From assembly GCA_009712635.1 (NCBI GenBank), contig WASS01000005.1, forward strand, positions 124,001 through 188,000: DNA of 64,000 nucleotides, in the 5' to 3' direction. Below the pieces are notes generated by a model. That model was not told the origin of the DNA and did not search any database. It worked only from the letters and a program-made list of their open reading frames with translations. Positions 1 to 9,001 of the stretch are shown in pieces (positions within the stretch are counted from its first letter, which is position 1; each line of letters opens with the position of its first letter). The position numbers were made by a program, and so were the translations under genes. This DNA is from Hungatella sp. (GTDB lineage Bacteria > Bacillota > Clostridia > Lachnospirales > Lachnospiraceae).

Positions 1-1
1 A

Positions 2-30
2 TTGAACCCCTTTTCATTTTTTGCTACAGT
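2..30 (+). promoter_or_regulatory. Possible sigma-A promoter of the DUF523 gene
   Basis: TTGAAC at 2-7 and TACAGT at 25-30 are separated by 17 bases, followed by an AAAGGAGG ribosome site near 40. The -10 matches only 4 of 6, so this is a tentative promoter. Confidence 0.4.
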
Positions 31-56
31 AGGACTTATGAAAGGAGGCGAAAGGA

Positions 57-518
57 ATGAAGGATCAAAAAGAGACAATTCTGGTGAGCGCCTGTCTTTT
101 GGGTGTGAACTGCCGCTATGATGGCAATCATGGAGAAAATAAAGAGATTCTGGCACTGCTTGATGAGTATCATCTGGTTCCAGTCTGTCCGGAACAGCTG
201 GGAGGAATGGAAACACCCAGGCCTGCGTCTGAGCGGAGAGGGGATAAAACAGTCATTAACCAGTCAGGCCAGGATGTCACCGCCTTTTTTGAAAAAGGTG
301 CCAGTGAAACCTTAAAGCTTGCAAATATCTTTGGCTGCAAAAAGGCTGTTTTAAAGGAACGCAGTCCATCCTGCGGCAATGGAATGATCTATGACGGGAC
401 ATTTACCGGAAATAAAATTCCTGGAAGCGGTGTCACCGCGGCTTTGCTTAAAGAGAACGGAATTGAAGTGATTGGAGAAAGCAAAATTCATTCTCTCATA
501 ACCGGAACGGACAATTAA
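57..518 (+). CDS. DUF523 family protein
   Basis: This 153-residue protein matches the small DUF523 (YbbK-like) family. It has the early Cys motif SACLLGVNCRYDG at residues 11-23, the CPEQLGGMETPR stretch, and the late KERSPSCG motif. These conserved cysteines suggest metal or cluster binding, but no reaction is established for the family. The start is supported by AAAGGAGG about 10 bases upstream. It is followed 26 bases later by an HD hydrolase gene with its own AAGGAG site, so the two are probably cotranscribed. Full length for the family. Confidence 0.85.
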   Translation: MKDQKETILVSACLLGVNCRYDGNHGENKEILALLDEYHLVPVCPEQLGGMETPRPASERRGDKTVINQSGQDVTAFFEKGASETLKLANIFGCKKAVLKERSPSCGNGMIYDGTFTGNKIPGSGVTAALLKENGIEVIGESKIHSLITGTDN

Positions 519-544
519 TTAGGTACAGTAAGGAGAATATCAGT

Positions 545-1138
545 ATGAAAACAGAGATAACCAGACAACAGGCACTTAACTTACTCATAAAATATAATCA
601 GGAGCCCTTTCATCTCCTTCACGGGCTGACCGTGGAAGGAGTGATGCGCTGGTATGCCAGGGAACTTGGCTACGGGGCAGAAGAAGATTTCTGGGGATTG
701 GCAGGACTTCTCCATGATGTGGATTTTGAGCAGTTTCCAGAGGAACATTGTACAAAAGCACCGGAGCTTTTAAAAGAAATCGATGCAGAAGAGGAGCTGA
801 TTCATGCCGTATGCAGTCATGGCTATGGAATCTGCTCAGAGGTAAAACCGGAGCATGAGATGGAAAAGGTCCTTTTTGCCTCAGATGAACTGACTGGCTT
901 AATAGGTGCAGCTGCCAGAATGCGTCCTTCCAAAAGTGTGATGGATATGGAAGTATCCAGCTTAAAGAAAAAGTATAAGGATAAAAAATTTGCAGCAGGC
1001 TGTTCCAGGGACATCATCGACACCGGTGCCGGATATCTGGGCTGGACGTTAGAAGAGCTGCTTGAAAAGACCATACTTGCCATGCGTTCCTGTGAGGAAA
1101 GCGTAAATCAGGAGGTGGAAGCTTTGAAATCAAAATAA
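545..1138 (+). CDS. HD domain phosphohydrolase
   Basis: A 197-residue soluble protein with the HD metal-binding core: His in FHLLHGLTVEG near residue 25, the LLHDVDFEQFPE motif near residue 58, and later His/Asp residues in AVCSHGYG and ASDELTGLIG. This is the layout of small HDIG-type hydrolases found throughout Clostridia; substrate unknown (nucleotide-like by family inference). AAGGAG precedes the ATG. Its 3' end overlaps the ribosome site of the following arginase-like gene, and a single added A in the run at 1127-1129 would fuse the two frames. Confidence 0.75.
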   Translation: MKTEITRQQALNLLIKYNQEPFHLLHGLTVEGVMRWYARELGYGAEEDFWGLAGLLHDVDFEQFPEEHCTKAPELLKEIDAEEELIHAVCSHGYGICSEVKPEHEMEKVLFASDELTGLIGAAARMRPSKSVMDMEVSSLKKKYKDKKFAAGCSRDIIDTGAGYLGWTLEELLEKTILAMRSCEESVNQEVEALKSK

Positions 1139-1890
1139 GACCGGTCACCATATTTAATTTCACAGATGTCTACAAAAGACAGGATTTTTACAGGAAGGTT
1201 CCATATGACTGGGTTGACTGTACGGATTTAACCGGTGTCCATGGTTTTTGCGACGGCGCTTCCTTAACGGAGATTGAGCGGCGGGCAAAAAGGGCAGGGG
1301 GCAGCTTCCGGTTCCTGGACTGCGGTAATTTTCATTATGTCAGTTACGTTCTGCAAAAAGATTACAAAGAGCCCTATGATCTGGTTGTATTTGACCATCA
1401 TGCAGACCTTATGGCATCCAGTTTTGAGGGAATCCTTTCCTGCGGGAACTGGATCCGCCAGATACTGGAAGAGCAGAAGTTCTTAAAAAGGGTTATTTTA
1501 ATTGGCGTGTCGGATGAACTGGCCTGTGCAGTCAGGGAAGATTTTAAAGACAGAGTGAAGATTTATACGGAATCGGAATTATCAGGAAAAGACTGGGTTT
1601 CGGATTTTGCCGGACAGCTTAAGGAGCCGGTGTATTTATCTGTGGATAAAGATGTATTTTCTTCCAGTGAACTGCTGACTGACTGGGATCAGGGAAGTAT
1701 GACACTGGCGCAGCTTTCTAAGGCGTGGGACATCATCTGCAGAAAGAAACCAGTGCTGGCAGTTGATATCTGCGGGGAATATAACAGCATCAGCGGAGGA
1801 AACAGGCGGATAGAAGAATCGGATAGACGAAACAGCCTGGCAAATGAAAAGATCTTAAATATGTTTCTGGAAAAGAGAATTTATGCATGA
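1129..1890 (+). CDS. Arginase/agmatinase-family protein, start codon irregular
   Basis: The frame is open from 1096 and encodes about 253 residues of arginase-fold protein: DCGNFHYVSYVL, the metal-binding FDHHADLM, LSVDKDVF (the SxDxD position) and DICGEYNS. These are the expected Mn-binding signatures in order, so the protein is real. However, no ATG, GTG or TTG exists in frame before 1411, which lies just after DHHAD and would remove half of the fold. A good GGAGGTGG at 1111-1118 sits 5-8 bases before a TTG at 1124, but that TTG is in the wrong frame and meets a stop after four codons. ATC at 1129 is the nearest in-frame possibility. A one-base loss in the A run (1127-1129), a sequencing error, or a rare start would each explain this. 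The substrate cannot be named. Confidence 0.6.
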   Translation: MKIRPVTIFNFTDVYKRQDFYRKVPYDWVDCTDLTGVHGFCDGASLTEIERRAKRAGGSFRFLDCGNFHYVSYVLQKDYKEPYDLVVFDHHADLMASSFEGILSCGNWIRQILEEQKFLKRVILIGVSDELACAVREDFKDRVKIYTESELSGKDWVSDFAGQLKEPVYLSVDKDVFSSSELLTDWDQGSMTLAQLSKAWDIICRKKPVLAVDICGEYNSISGGNRRIEESDRRNSLANEKILNMFLEKRIYA

Positions 1891-1924
1891 TGATGGAAAT
1901 TTATACATATTTAGAGAAAACCAC

Positions 1925-1953
1925 TTGACAGCTGGTGACAATTAAGATATTAT
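1925..1953 (+). promoter_or_regulatory. Sigma-A promoter of aspartokinase gene
   Basis: TTGACA (1925-1930), 17-base spacer, TATTAT (1948-1953), about 50 bases before the aspartokinase start. The leader is too short for a lysine riboswitch. Confidence 0.75.
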
Positions 1954-2001
1954 TTCCGTTAAATATGTAGATATTAACCTGTATCAGAGGAGAAAGACGC
2001 C

Positions 2002-3321
2002 ATGAAAAAAGTTGTGAAATTCGGAGGAAGCTCTTTAGCCAGCGCCATGCAGTTTGAAAAGGTTGGTAATATCATCCGCGCAGACAAGAGCAGAAAATAT
2101 GTAGTTCCATCCGCGCCGGGAAAGCGTAATGACAAGGATGAAAAGGTAACAGATCTGCTGTATCAGTGTTACGATGCGGCGGAAGCGGGAAAAAGCTACA
2201 AAAGCATTCTGGAAAAAATCAAAGAGCGCTATATGGAAATTATCAGCGGACTTTCACTGAACATGAGTCTTGATGAGGAATTTAATGTGATTGAAAAGAA
2301 TTTCTTAGAAAAGGCAGGCAGGGACTATGCTGCTTCAAGAGGTGAATATTTAAACAGTCTGATCATGGCTGAGTATCTGGGATTTGAGTTTATAGATGCC
2401 GCTGAGGTGATCTTTTTTGATGAAGATGGAAACTTTGAAGCAGATCTTACGGATCAGGTGCTTTCTGAACGTTTAGGCAAGGCTGAAACAGCAGTTATTC
2501 CTGGATTTTATGGCTCAAAGCACGATGGAACAATCAAGACTTTTTCAAGAGGCGGCTCCGATGTGACAGGTTCCGTAGTGGCGAAAGCAATTCATGCAGA
2601 TATGTATGAAAACTGGACGGATGTTTCCGGTGTTCTGGTGGCAGATCCCAGAATCATTAAAGATCCGGAAGTCATTGAAACCATTACATACAGAGAATTA
2701 AGAGAGCTGGCGTATATGGGTGCCAGCGTACTCCATGAGGATGCAATCTTCCCTGTGAGGAAAGAGGGAATTCCCATTAATATCCGCAACACCAATAAGC
2801 CCGAGGACAAGGGCACTTTAATTGTGGAAAGCACCTGCAGACAGCCCCGCTATACCATTACGGGAATTGCAGGAAAGAAAGGCTTTTGTTCTATTAATAT
2901 TGAAAAAGCCATGATGAATGCGGAAGTTGGTTTTGGGAGAAAAGTGCTGGAGGTATTTGAAAAATACGGAATCTCCTTTGAGCATATGCCTTCCGGAATC
3001 GATACCATGACAGTTTTCGTTCACCAGTCAGAGTTTGTGGAATTTGAGCAGTCTGTTATTGCCGGAATTCACAGAGCGGTAGAGCCTGATTTTGTGGAGA
3101 TGGAATCCGATCTTGCACTGGTAGCCGTAGTAGGCAGAGGCATGAAGGCAACCAGAGGGACTGCCGGCAGGATTTTTTCCGCTCTCGCCCATTCCAGAGT
3201 CAATGTAAAAATGATTGATCAGGGCTCCAGTGAGTTAAATATCATAATTGGTGTAAGAAACAGTGATTTTGAAGAAGCGATTAAAGCGATTTACGATATC
3301 TTTATCACAACCGAAGTTTAA
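2002..3321 (+). CDS. Aspartate kinase
   Basis: ATP-dependent phosphorylation of aspartate, first step to lysine, threonine, methionine and diaminopimelate for the wall. The 439-residue protein starts with the KFGGSS nucleotide-binding motif (residues 6-11). It has the FSRGGSDVTGS catalytic motif near residue 180 and two C-terminal ACT regulatory domains from about residue 300 (AVVGRGMKATRGTAGRIFSA in the second). This is the monofunctional clostridial form; the ACT domains predict feedback control by an end-product amino acid. AGAGGAG lies 9 bases upstream. It stands alone between its own promoter and a terminator. Confidence 0.93.
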   Translation: MKKVVKFGGSSLASAMQFEKVGNIIRADKSRKYVVPSAPGKRNDKDEKVTDLLYQCYDAAEAGKSYKSILEKIKERYMEIISGLSLNMSLDEEFNVIEKNFLEKAGRDYAASRGEYLNSLIMAEYLGFEFIDAAEVIFFDEDGNFEADLTDQVLSERLGKAETAVIPGFYGSKHDGTIKTFSRGGSDVTGSVVAKAIHADMYENWTDVSGVLVADPRIIKDPEVIETITYRELRELAYMGASVLHEDAIFPVRKEGIPINIRNTNKPEDKGTLIVESTCRQPRYTITGIAGKKGFCSINIEKAMMNAEVGFGRKVLEVFEKYGISFEHMPSGIDTMTVFVHQSEFVEFEQSVIAGIHRAVEPDFVEMESDLALVAVVGRGMKATRGTAGRIFSALAHSRVNVKMIDQGSSELNIIIGVRNSDFEEAIKAIYDIFITTEV

Positions 3322-3345
3322 AGTACAAAATTAATATTCATGGCG

Positions 3346-3385
3346 GAAAGACAGGCATTTGCATGACGCAAAGTCTGTCTTTTTT
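3346..3385 (+). terminator. Intrinsic terminator after aspartokinase
   Basis: AAAGACAG (3347-3354) pairs with CTGTCTTT (3375-3382). An inner TTTGC/GCAAA extends the hairpin, and a T run follows. Confidence 0.85.
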
Positions 3386-3410
3386 CGCTTATATTTTGCA
3401 AAAAAAACTA

Positions 3411-3437
3411 TTGGACAGGAAACAAATATGATACAAT
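3411..3437 (+). promoter_or_regulatory. Possible promoter of the aldo/keto reductase gene
   Basis: TTGGAC (3411-3416) and TACAAT (3432-3437) with a short 15-base spacer. A transcript from here would begin after the ATG at 3439, which supports using the downstream ATG at 3493. Confidence 0.4.
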
Positions 3438-3492
3438 AATGATTAAAGCAGCTTATAGTTCAATTGCGAATCTTATCATGCGGAGGAAAAAT

Positions 3493-4614
3493 ATGCAATA
3501 TCGTGATTTTGGAAAGACAGGAATAAAAGTTTCAGCACTCGGGTTCGGAGCCATGCGGCTTCCTCTTTCGGGAGAAAATCAGGTAGATGAGAAGAGGGCG
3601 GTGGCAATGATCCGTCATGCCATTGATCAGGGAGTCAACTACATTGACACTGCTTATCCCTATCATGAGGGGGAAAGCGAAAGGATCGTAGGGGAAGCGC
3701 TGCAGGAAGGCTACAGGGAGAAAACCTATCTGGCGACCAAATGCCCTGTATGGAAGCTTGAAAAAGAAGAAGATTTCGAAGAAGTGTTAGATGAGCAGTT
3801 AAGAAAGTTAAAAACAGATCATGTGGATTTTTATCTGCTCCATGCCTTAAGCAGAGACCGTTTTGAAGAAAAGATAAAAAAACTGAAACTTATTGAGAAG
3901 ATGGAAAAAGCGAGAGCAGATGGAAAAATTAAGTATATTGGTTTTTCCTTCCATGACTCATATGATGTGTTTCAGGATATCCTAGATTATTATGATGGAT
4001 GGGATTTCTGTCAGATTCAGTATAACTATGTGGATCTGACACATCAGGCAGGTTTAAAAGGACTGAAAGAGGCTGCTGGAAAAGGACTTGCTGTAGTCAT
4101 TATGGAACCGTTATTAGGCGGAAGACTGGCGAATCCTGCACCTCATGTAAAAGAAGCGTTAGGCAATGAAAAATCCAGCGTGGAATATGCCCTTGACTTT
4201 TTATGGGATCAGCCGGAAGTCAGCCTGCTTTTAAGCGGTATGAGTGATGAACAACAGCTGGAAGATAATCTTTTGTATGCAGACAGAAGCCATATTGGAA
4301 TGGTATCCGAAGAGGAACATGCCATGTACCAGAAAGCGAAGGAAATTTTCGATTCCATGGCACTGGTTGGCTGTACCGGCTGCCGTTACTGTGTACCCTG
4401 CCCCTTCGGACTGGAGATCCCTGAGATATTCTCCTATTATAATATGACGGCTGCCCACAAAGAGGATGAGGCCAAAGCAGGGTATGAGGCTCTTTCAATA
4501 AAAGCAGACAGCTGCAAAACCTGCCACAGATGTGAAAAGGAATGCCCGCAGATGATTAAAATCAGCCAGGTTATGCCAGAAGTTGCAAAGGTGTTTGAAA
4601 AGATACAGGCTTAA
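3493..4614 (+). CDS. Aldo/keto reductase with C-terminal 4Fe-4S domain
   Basis: 373 residues. The N-terminal three-quarters is an aldo/keto reductase barrel: FGKTGIKVSALGFGAMRLP start, DTAYPYHEGESE with the catalytic Asp/Tyr, LATKCP Lys strand, and LLHAL. The last 80 residues carry two cysteine clusters, CTGCRYCVPCP and CKTCHRCEKECP, of the ferredoxin type. This fused family is common in anaerobes and is assumed to pass electrons between iron-sulfur clusters and a carbonyl substrate; the substrate is unknown. I start at 3493 because CGGAGG is 7 bases upstream; an earlier in-frame ATG at 3439 lacks a ribosome site. The polyphosphate kinase gene follows after 26 bases. Confidence 0.85.
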   Translation: MQYRDFGKTGIKVSALGFGAMRLPLSGENQVDEKRAVAMIRHAIDQGVNYIDTAYPYHEGESERIVGEALQEGYREKTYLATKCPVWKLEKEEDFEEVLDEQLRKLKTDHVDFYLLHALSRDRFEEKIKKLKLIEKMEKARADGKIKYIGFSFHDSYDVFQDILDYYDGWDFCQIQYNYVDLTHQAGLKGLKEAAGKGLAVVIMEPLLGGRLANPAPHVKEALGNEKSSVEYALDFLWDQPEVSLLLSGMSDEQQLEDNLLYADRSHIGMVSEEEHAMYQKAKEIFDSMALVGCTGCRYCVPCPFGLEIPEIFSYYNMTAAHKEDEAKAGYEALSIKADSCKTCHRCEKECPQMIKISQVMPEVAKVFEKIQA

Positions 4615-4640
4615 CGGAAACCATTAAGGAGGGACTGTTT

Positions 4641-6140
4641 ATGCTGGAGAAAATTGATTTATCAAAGAAAATTGATAAGGAAACTTACAAAAAGACAGAG
4701 AAAGAACAAAGTGAAAAGCTGGGGCTTTTGCAGCGCCAGTTAAAGGAAGCCGGGATTCCGGTTATGATCGTATTTGAGGGTATGGGCGCCTCAGGAAAAG
4801 GCACTCAGATCAATCACCTGATTCAGGCCCTTGATCCCAGAGGCTTTGATGTCTATGCCAATGATAAATCGACGGACGAAGAGCGTATGCGTCCCTTCCT
4901 GTGGCGTTTTTATACAAAACTGCCTGCCCAGGGAAGAATCGCTGTCTTTGACAGAAGCTGGTACCGTCAGGTAACCATGGAACGTTTTTCAGGAAAGCTA
5001 TCTGATGAAGACCTGCCCGCAGCCTTTCATGACATACAATCCTTTGAGCGGCAGCTTACCGATGACGGAATGGTTATTATCAAGCTTTTCCTTTATACTT
5101 CCAGAGAAGAACAAAAGAAACGGTTTAAAAAGCTGGAAAGCTCAAAGGAAACCAGCTGGAGGGTAACAAAAGACGACTGGAAGAGGAATACGGAATATGA
5201 CCGGTTCCTTAAGATCTGTGAAGAGATGCTTCAGAATACAGATATGGATTATGCCCCGTGGACCATAATCGAGGCAAACGATAAAGAGTATGCAGCAGCC
5301 AAAATCATGTCCTGTGTGGCAGACTGCCTTTCGGATGCCTTAAATAAAAAGAGCTTAAACGGAGTGCCAAAGGAAAAGGAAGTGCCAGTCCGTTCAGAAA
5401 GCTTTAAATCAGGTGTTCTGTCCGGAGTGGATTTAACCAAGTCCATTTCCAAGGAAGATTACAAAAAGGAAATAGACCGTCTGCAGAAAAAACTGGAATT
5501 TCTCCACAGCCAGATTTACCGCATGCGGATTCCGGTTGTGCTGGGGTTTGAAGGCTGGGATGCAGCAGGAAAAGGCGGAGCCATCAAACGGCTTACCAGC
5601 CACCTGGATCCAAGAGGTTATAAGGTATATCCCACTGCAGCCCCTAACGATATTGAACGGGTTCATCACTATCTCTGGCGTTTCTGGATCAATATGCCAA
5701 AAGCAGGCCATATCGCCATATTCGACCGCACCTGGTACGGGAGAGTGCTTGTAGAGAGGGTAGAGGGATTTTCCAGGGAAAGCCAGTGGAAGCAGGCTTA
5801 TCAGGAAATCAATGAGATGGAAAGCCACCTGGCTAATGCAGGTGCCGTCGTCCTGAAATTCTGGCTTCACATCGATAAAGATGAACAGGAAAAACGCTTT
5901 AAAGAACGGCAGGAAGATCCCTTAAAGCAGTGGAAGATTACAGAAGAAGACTGGAGAAACAGAGAAAAATGGGATCAGTATGAATCAGCAGTCAATGAGA
6001 TGCTGGTTCGCACCTCCACAACCTATGCGCCATGGGTGGTAGTGGAAGGAAACTGCAAGTATTATGCAAGGGTAAAGATCTTAAAAACTGTGGTGGAAGC
6101 GCTGGAAAACAAGATAAAAGAAGTGAATAATCGTCCCTGA
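4641..6140 (+). CDS. pap: Two-domain polyphosphate kinase 2 (polyphosphate:AMP phosphotransferase)
   Basis: 499 residues made of two tandem PPK2 domains. The N-terminal copy has the Walker A-like GMGASGKGT (residues 47-55) and DRSWYRQVTMERF. The C-terminal copy has GWDAAGKGG (about residue 305) and DRTWYGRVLVERVEG. Two-domain PPK2 proteins belong to the class II group, which phosphorylates AMP to ADP with polyphosphate as donor. The assignment to AMP rather than GDP or ADP comes from that family knowledge. Both copies keep their P loops, so neither is clearly dead. AAGGAGGG is correctly spaced before the ATG. Confidence 0.85.
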   Translation: MLEKIDLSKKIDKETYKKTEKEQSEKLGLLQRQLKEAGIPVMIVFEGMGASGKGTQINHLIQALDPRGFDVYANDKSTDEERMRPFLWRFYTKLPAQGRIAVFDRSWYRQVTMERFSGKLSDEDLPAAFHDIQSFERQLTDDGMVIIKLFLYTSREEQKKRFKKLESSKETSWRVTKDDWKRNTEYDRFLKICEEMLQNTDMDYAPWTIIEANDKEYAAAKIMSCVADCLSDALNKKSLNGVPKEKEVPVRSESFKSGVLSGVDLTKSISKEDYKKEIDRLQKKLEFLHSQIYRMRIPVVLGFEGWDAAGKGGAIKRLTSHLDPRGYKVYPTAAPNDIERVHHYLWRFWINMPKAGHIAIFDRTWYGRVLVERVEGFSRESQWKQAYQEINEMESHLANAGAVVLKFWLHIDKDEQEKRFKERQEDPLKQWKITEEDWRNREKWDQYESAVNEMLVRTSTTYAPWVVVEGNCKYYARVKILKTVVEALENKIKEVNNRP

Positions 6141-6206
6141 CCACTTGTGTTTTCCTCTTTTTTCGTGTAAAGTAGGAGGAAGTGAACAAAGGCAGGAGGA
6201 TAGGGC

Positions 6207-7463
6207 ATGAATACGGTTTTAATCGTGGGCGGGGGCGCTGCAGGGATGCTGGCTGGAATAGCAGCAGCCATGAAGGGCAGTACCGTCCACATTTTTGAGA
6301 AAAACGAGAAGCTTGGTAAAAAAGTATATATTACGGGAAAAGGACGGTGCAATGTAACCAATGCCTGTGATACGGAGGAGCTGTTCGGGAACGTAGTCAC
6401 CAATTCCAAATTCCTTTACAGCAGCTTTTACGGTTTTACCAATTTCGATATGATGGAACTTTTAGAGACCCTTGGCTGCCAGTTAAAGACGGAACGGGGA
6501 AACCGGGTGTTTCCGGCTTCGGATAAGGCTTCCGATGTAATTAAGGCCCTGAATAACAGGCTTTTGGAACTGGGTGTCACGATTCATTACCGGAAAAAGG
6601 CAGAAAAACTGATAATTGAAAACGGTGCTGTGAAAGGAATTGTTGTCAGTGACAGTACCGGAAAGAAATCTTTCTATGGAAACAGCGTAATCATTGCCTG
6701 CGGAGGTTATTCCTATCAGACTACCGGTTCCACGGGAGACGGCTATGATCTGGCGAAAGAAGCAGGCCACACCGTAACTACATTATCTCCGGCACTGGTT
6801 CCTTTCGTTGTGGAAGAACCCATGATTAAGGAACTGCAGGGTCTTTCTCTTAGAAACGTAGAAGCGACGGTGATGAAAGGCAGCAAGGTTATTTACAGGG
6901 AATTCGGAGAGATGCTTTTTACCCACTACGGAGTCAGCGGCCCGGTTCTTTTAAGTGCCAGCAGCTATGCTGCAAAGGAACTGAAGAAAGGTCCTCTTAC
7001 CCTTTCCATTGATTTAAAGCCTGCTTTGACGGAAGAACAGCTGGATGCCAGAATTTTAAGAGATTTCGAGGAATCCATGAATAAGCAGTTTAAAAATGCT
7101 CTGGGCAATCTATATCCTGCCAAGCTGATTCCTGTTATCATTGATGCAAGCGGAATTTCTCCTGAGAAGAAGGTTAATGAGATTACAAGAGAAGAACGTC
7201 AGGCACTGATTCGCGTAACCAAGTCATTTACCATGACTCTCACTGCACTGAGAGGATACAATGAGGCCATTATCACCCAGGGAGGTATTTCTGTAAAAGA
7301 GGTAAATCCCTCCACTCTGGAGTCTAAACTTGTAAACGGCCTGTATTTTGCAGGAGAGGTGCTGGATTTAGACGCGGTGACCGGGGGCTTTAATCTTCAG
7401 ATTGCCTGGTCTACCGGCTGGGCAGCAGGAAGTGCGGCAGGAGAGGAGAAGGACGAAAGATGA
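6207..7463 (+). CDS. HI0933/BaiN-family FAD-dependent oxidoreductase
   Basis: 418 residues. The FAD dinucleotide motif GGGAAGMLAG lies at residues 8-17, GKGRCNVTNA follows at about residue 48, and the C-terminal GEVLDLDAVTGGFNLQIAW motif closes the flavin site. This is the full length of the HI0933 family (YhiN, BaiN), whose biochemical role is mostly unassigned. It is the first gene of a compact chain: its stop overlaps the cmk start by four bases (ATGA), followed by ispH and rpsA. The same gene order occurs in related clostridia from family knowledge, which suggests a housekeeping role. Confidence 0.85.
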   Translation: MNTVLIVGGGAAGMLAGIAAAMKGSTVHIFEKNEKLGKKVYITGKGRCNVTNACDTEELFGNVVTNSKFLYSSFYGFTNFDMMELLETLGCQLKTERGNRVFPASDKASDVIKALNNRLLELGVTIHYRKKAEKLIIENGAVKGIVVSDSTGKKSFYGNSVIIACGGYSYQTTGSTGDGYDLAKEAGHTVTTLSPALVPFVVEEPMIKELQGLSLRNVEATVMKGSKVIYREFGEMLFTHYGVSGPVLLSASSYAAKELKKGPLTLSIDLKPALTEEQLDARILRDFEESMNKQFKNALGNLYPAKLIPVIIDASGISPEKKVNEITREERQALIRVTKSFTMTLTALRGYNEAIITQGGISVKEVNPSTLESKLVNGLYFAGEVLDLDAVTGGFNLQIAWSTGWAAGSAAGEEKDER

Positions 7464-8146
7464 CAAAGGTTTATAATATCGCAATTGACGGACCGGCTGG
7501 AGCAGGAAAAAGCACCATTGCCCGTGCAACAGCCAGTAAACTTAATTTTGTATATGTAGATACGGGAGCCATGTACCGTGCCATGGCACTGCATTTTTTA
7601 AGAAAAGGGATATCTCCCCAGGATGAGGCGGCGATTTCAGAAGCTGTTAAGACTGCAGATGTAACCCTGGCCTATGATAATGGCGTGCAGCAGGTGATTT
7701 TAAACGGAGAGAATGTATCAGGACTGATCCGTTCTGAGGAAGTGGGAGCCATGGCTTCTGCCACTTCCGTACACTTATCTGTGAGAGAAAAACTGGTAGA
7801 GCTGCAAAAAGGTCTTGCAGCCCGGGAGAATGTCATTATGGATGGAAGAGATATCGGCACCTGCGTTCTTCCTGATGCCGATCTTAAGATCTATTTAACC
7901 GCCAGCAGCCGGGTCCGGGCTGAAAGAAGGTACTTGGAATTAAAGGAAAAAGGGCAGGACTGCAGCCTGGAAGAAATTGAAACAGATATTATCAAACGGG
8001 ACCACCAGGATATGAACCGGGAACATTCTCCTCTGAAGCAGGCAGAGGATGCGGTGCTTTTAGATTCTTCTGAGATGAGTGCCAGAGAGGTAATAGAACG
8101 GATTTTAATGCTGTTTGAGGAACGAAAACTGGAAGAGAGGAGCTAA
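7460..8146 (+). CDS. cmk: Cytidylate kinase
   Basis: Phosphorylates CMP/dCMP with ATP in pyrimidine nucleotide synthesis. 228 residues; the P loop DGPAGAGKST lies at residues 10-19. VDTGAMYRAMAL, the acceptor and lid regions GRDIGTCVLPDADLKIYLTA, and DHQDMNREHSPL all fit Cmk. It overlaps the upstream flavoprotein gene by four bases, and ispH starts four bases after its stop. This cmk-ispH-rpsA order is the classical clostridial arrangement. Confidence 0.95.
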   Translation: MTKVYNIAIDGPAGAGKSTIARATASKLNFVYVDTGAMYRAMALHFLRKGISPQDEAAISEAVKTADVTLAYDNGVQQVILNGENVSGLIRSEEVGAMASATSVHLSVREKLVELQKGLAARENVIMDGRDIGTCVLPDADLKIYLTASSRVRAERRYLELKEKGQDCSLEEIETDIIKRDHQDMNREHSPLKQAEDAVLLDSSEMSAREVIERILMLFEERKLEERS

Positions 8147-8149
8147 TGT

Positions 8150-9001
8150 ATGGAAGTTGTTGTGGCAAAATCCGCCGGATTCTGCTTTGGTGTGAAACGT
8201 GCCGTTGATCAGGTATATGAACAGCTGAAACGAAACGATAAGCCAATTTATACGTATGGTCCCATCATCCACAATGAAGAGGTTGTAAAAGATTTAGAGG
8301 AAAAGGGCGTAAAAGTAATTGAAAGTGAAGAAGAACTGAAACAGATTCACGACGCCGTTGTGGTAATCCGTTCCCATGGAGCCGGAAAACGGGTTTATGA
8401 TATCATGGAAGAGAACGGAATTGAGATCATTGATGCAACCTGTCCTTATGTGAGAAAGATTCACAAAATTGCACAGGAGCAGAATAAAGAGGGCAGACGC
8501 CTGATCATAATTGGTAATGATTCACACCCGGAAGTAGAAGGTATTAAAGGCTGGGGAAATGACAATACTTTAGTGGTGGAAACACCCGAGCAAGTGGAAA
8601 CTTTGCCGCTCACAGAAGGAGAGAGGCTGTGTATTGTATCACAGACGACATTTAATTACAAGAAATTTCAAGATTTAGTTGAAAAAATTTCTGAAACGCG
8701 GTATGATATACTTGTTTTAAATACGATTTGCAATGCAACACAGGAAAGACAGGTGGAAGCAAAGCGGATAGCTTCAGAAGTGGATGCCATGATAGTCATT
8801 GGCGGAAAAAGCAGTTCCAATACCCAGAAGCTGTACGAGATATGCCGAAGGGAATGTAAGAATACTTACTATATCCAGACACTAGGTGATTTAGATCCTG
8901 ATTGTGTAAATTCTGTGCGCAGCGTAGGTATTACAGCCGGGGCTTCAACCCCGAATCATATTATCGAGGAGGTTCATACTAATGTCAGAGTTAAGTTTTG
9001 A
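8150..9001 (+). CDS. ispH: 4-hydroxy-3-methylbut-2-enyl diphosphate reductase
   Basis: Last step of the MEP isoprenoid pathway, using an iron-sulfur cluster held by three cysteines. These are visible at residue 12 (AGFCFGVKRAV), about 98 (DATCPYV) and about 194 (NTICNATQERQ). THN-type motifs SHPEVEG and GITAGASTP are present. The length of 283 residues is standard for a free-standing IspH. The final 20 bases overlap rpsA, whose ribosome site AGGAGG lies inside ispH; in many clostridia the two are fused into one protein. TGGAAG-type spacing and the cmk coupling support the ATG at 8150. Confidence 0.95.
   Translation: MEVVVAKSAGFCFGVKRAVDQVYEQLKRNDKPIYTYGPIIHNEEVVKDLEEKGVKVIESEEELKQIHDAVVVIRSHGAGKRVYDIMEENGIEIIDATCPYVRKIHKIAQEQNKEGRRLIIIGNDSHPEVEGIKGWGNDNTLVVETPEQVETLPLTEGERLCIVSQTTFNYKKFQDLVEKISETRYDILVLNTICNATQERQVEAKRIASEVDAMIVIGGKSSSNTQKLYEICRRECKNTYYIQTLGDLDPDCVNSVRSVGITAGASTPNHIIEEVHTNVRVKF

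Noticed and set aside
1891-2001. Lysine riboswitch before aspartokinase
   Set aside because: Only about 45 bases lie between the predicted start of transcription and the gene, far too short for that class.
5433-5870. 145-codon minus-strand frame
   Set aside because: Wholly opposite the second polyphosphate kinase domain; shadow of that gene.
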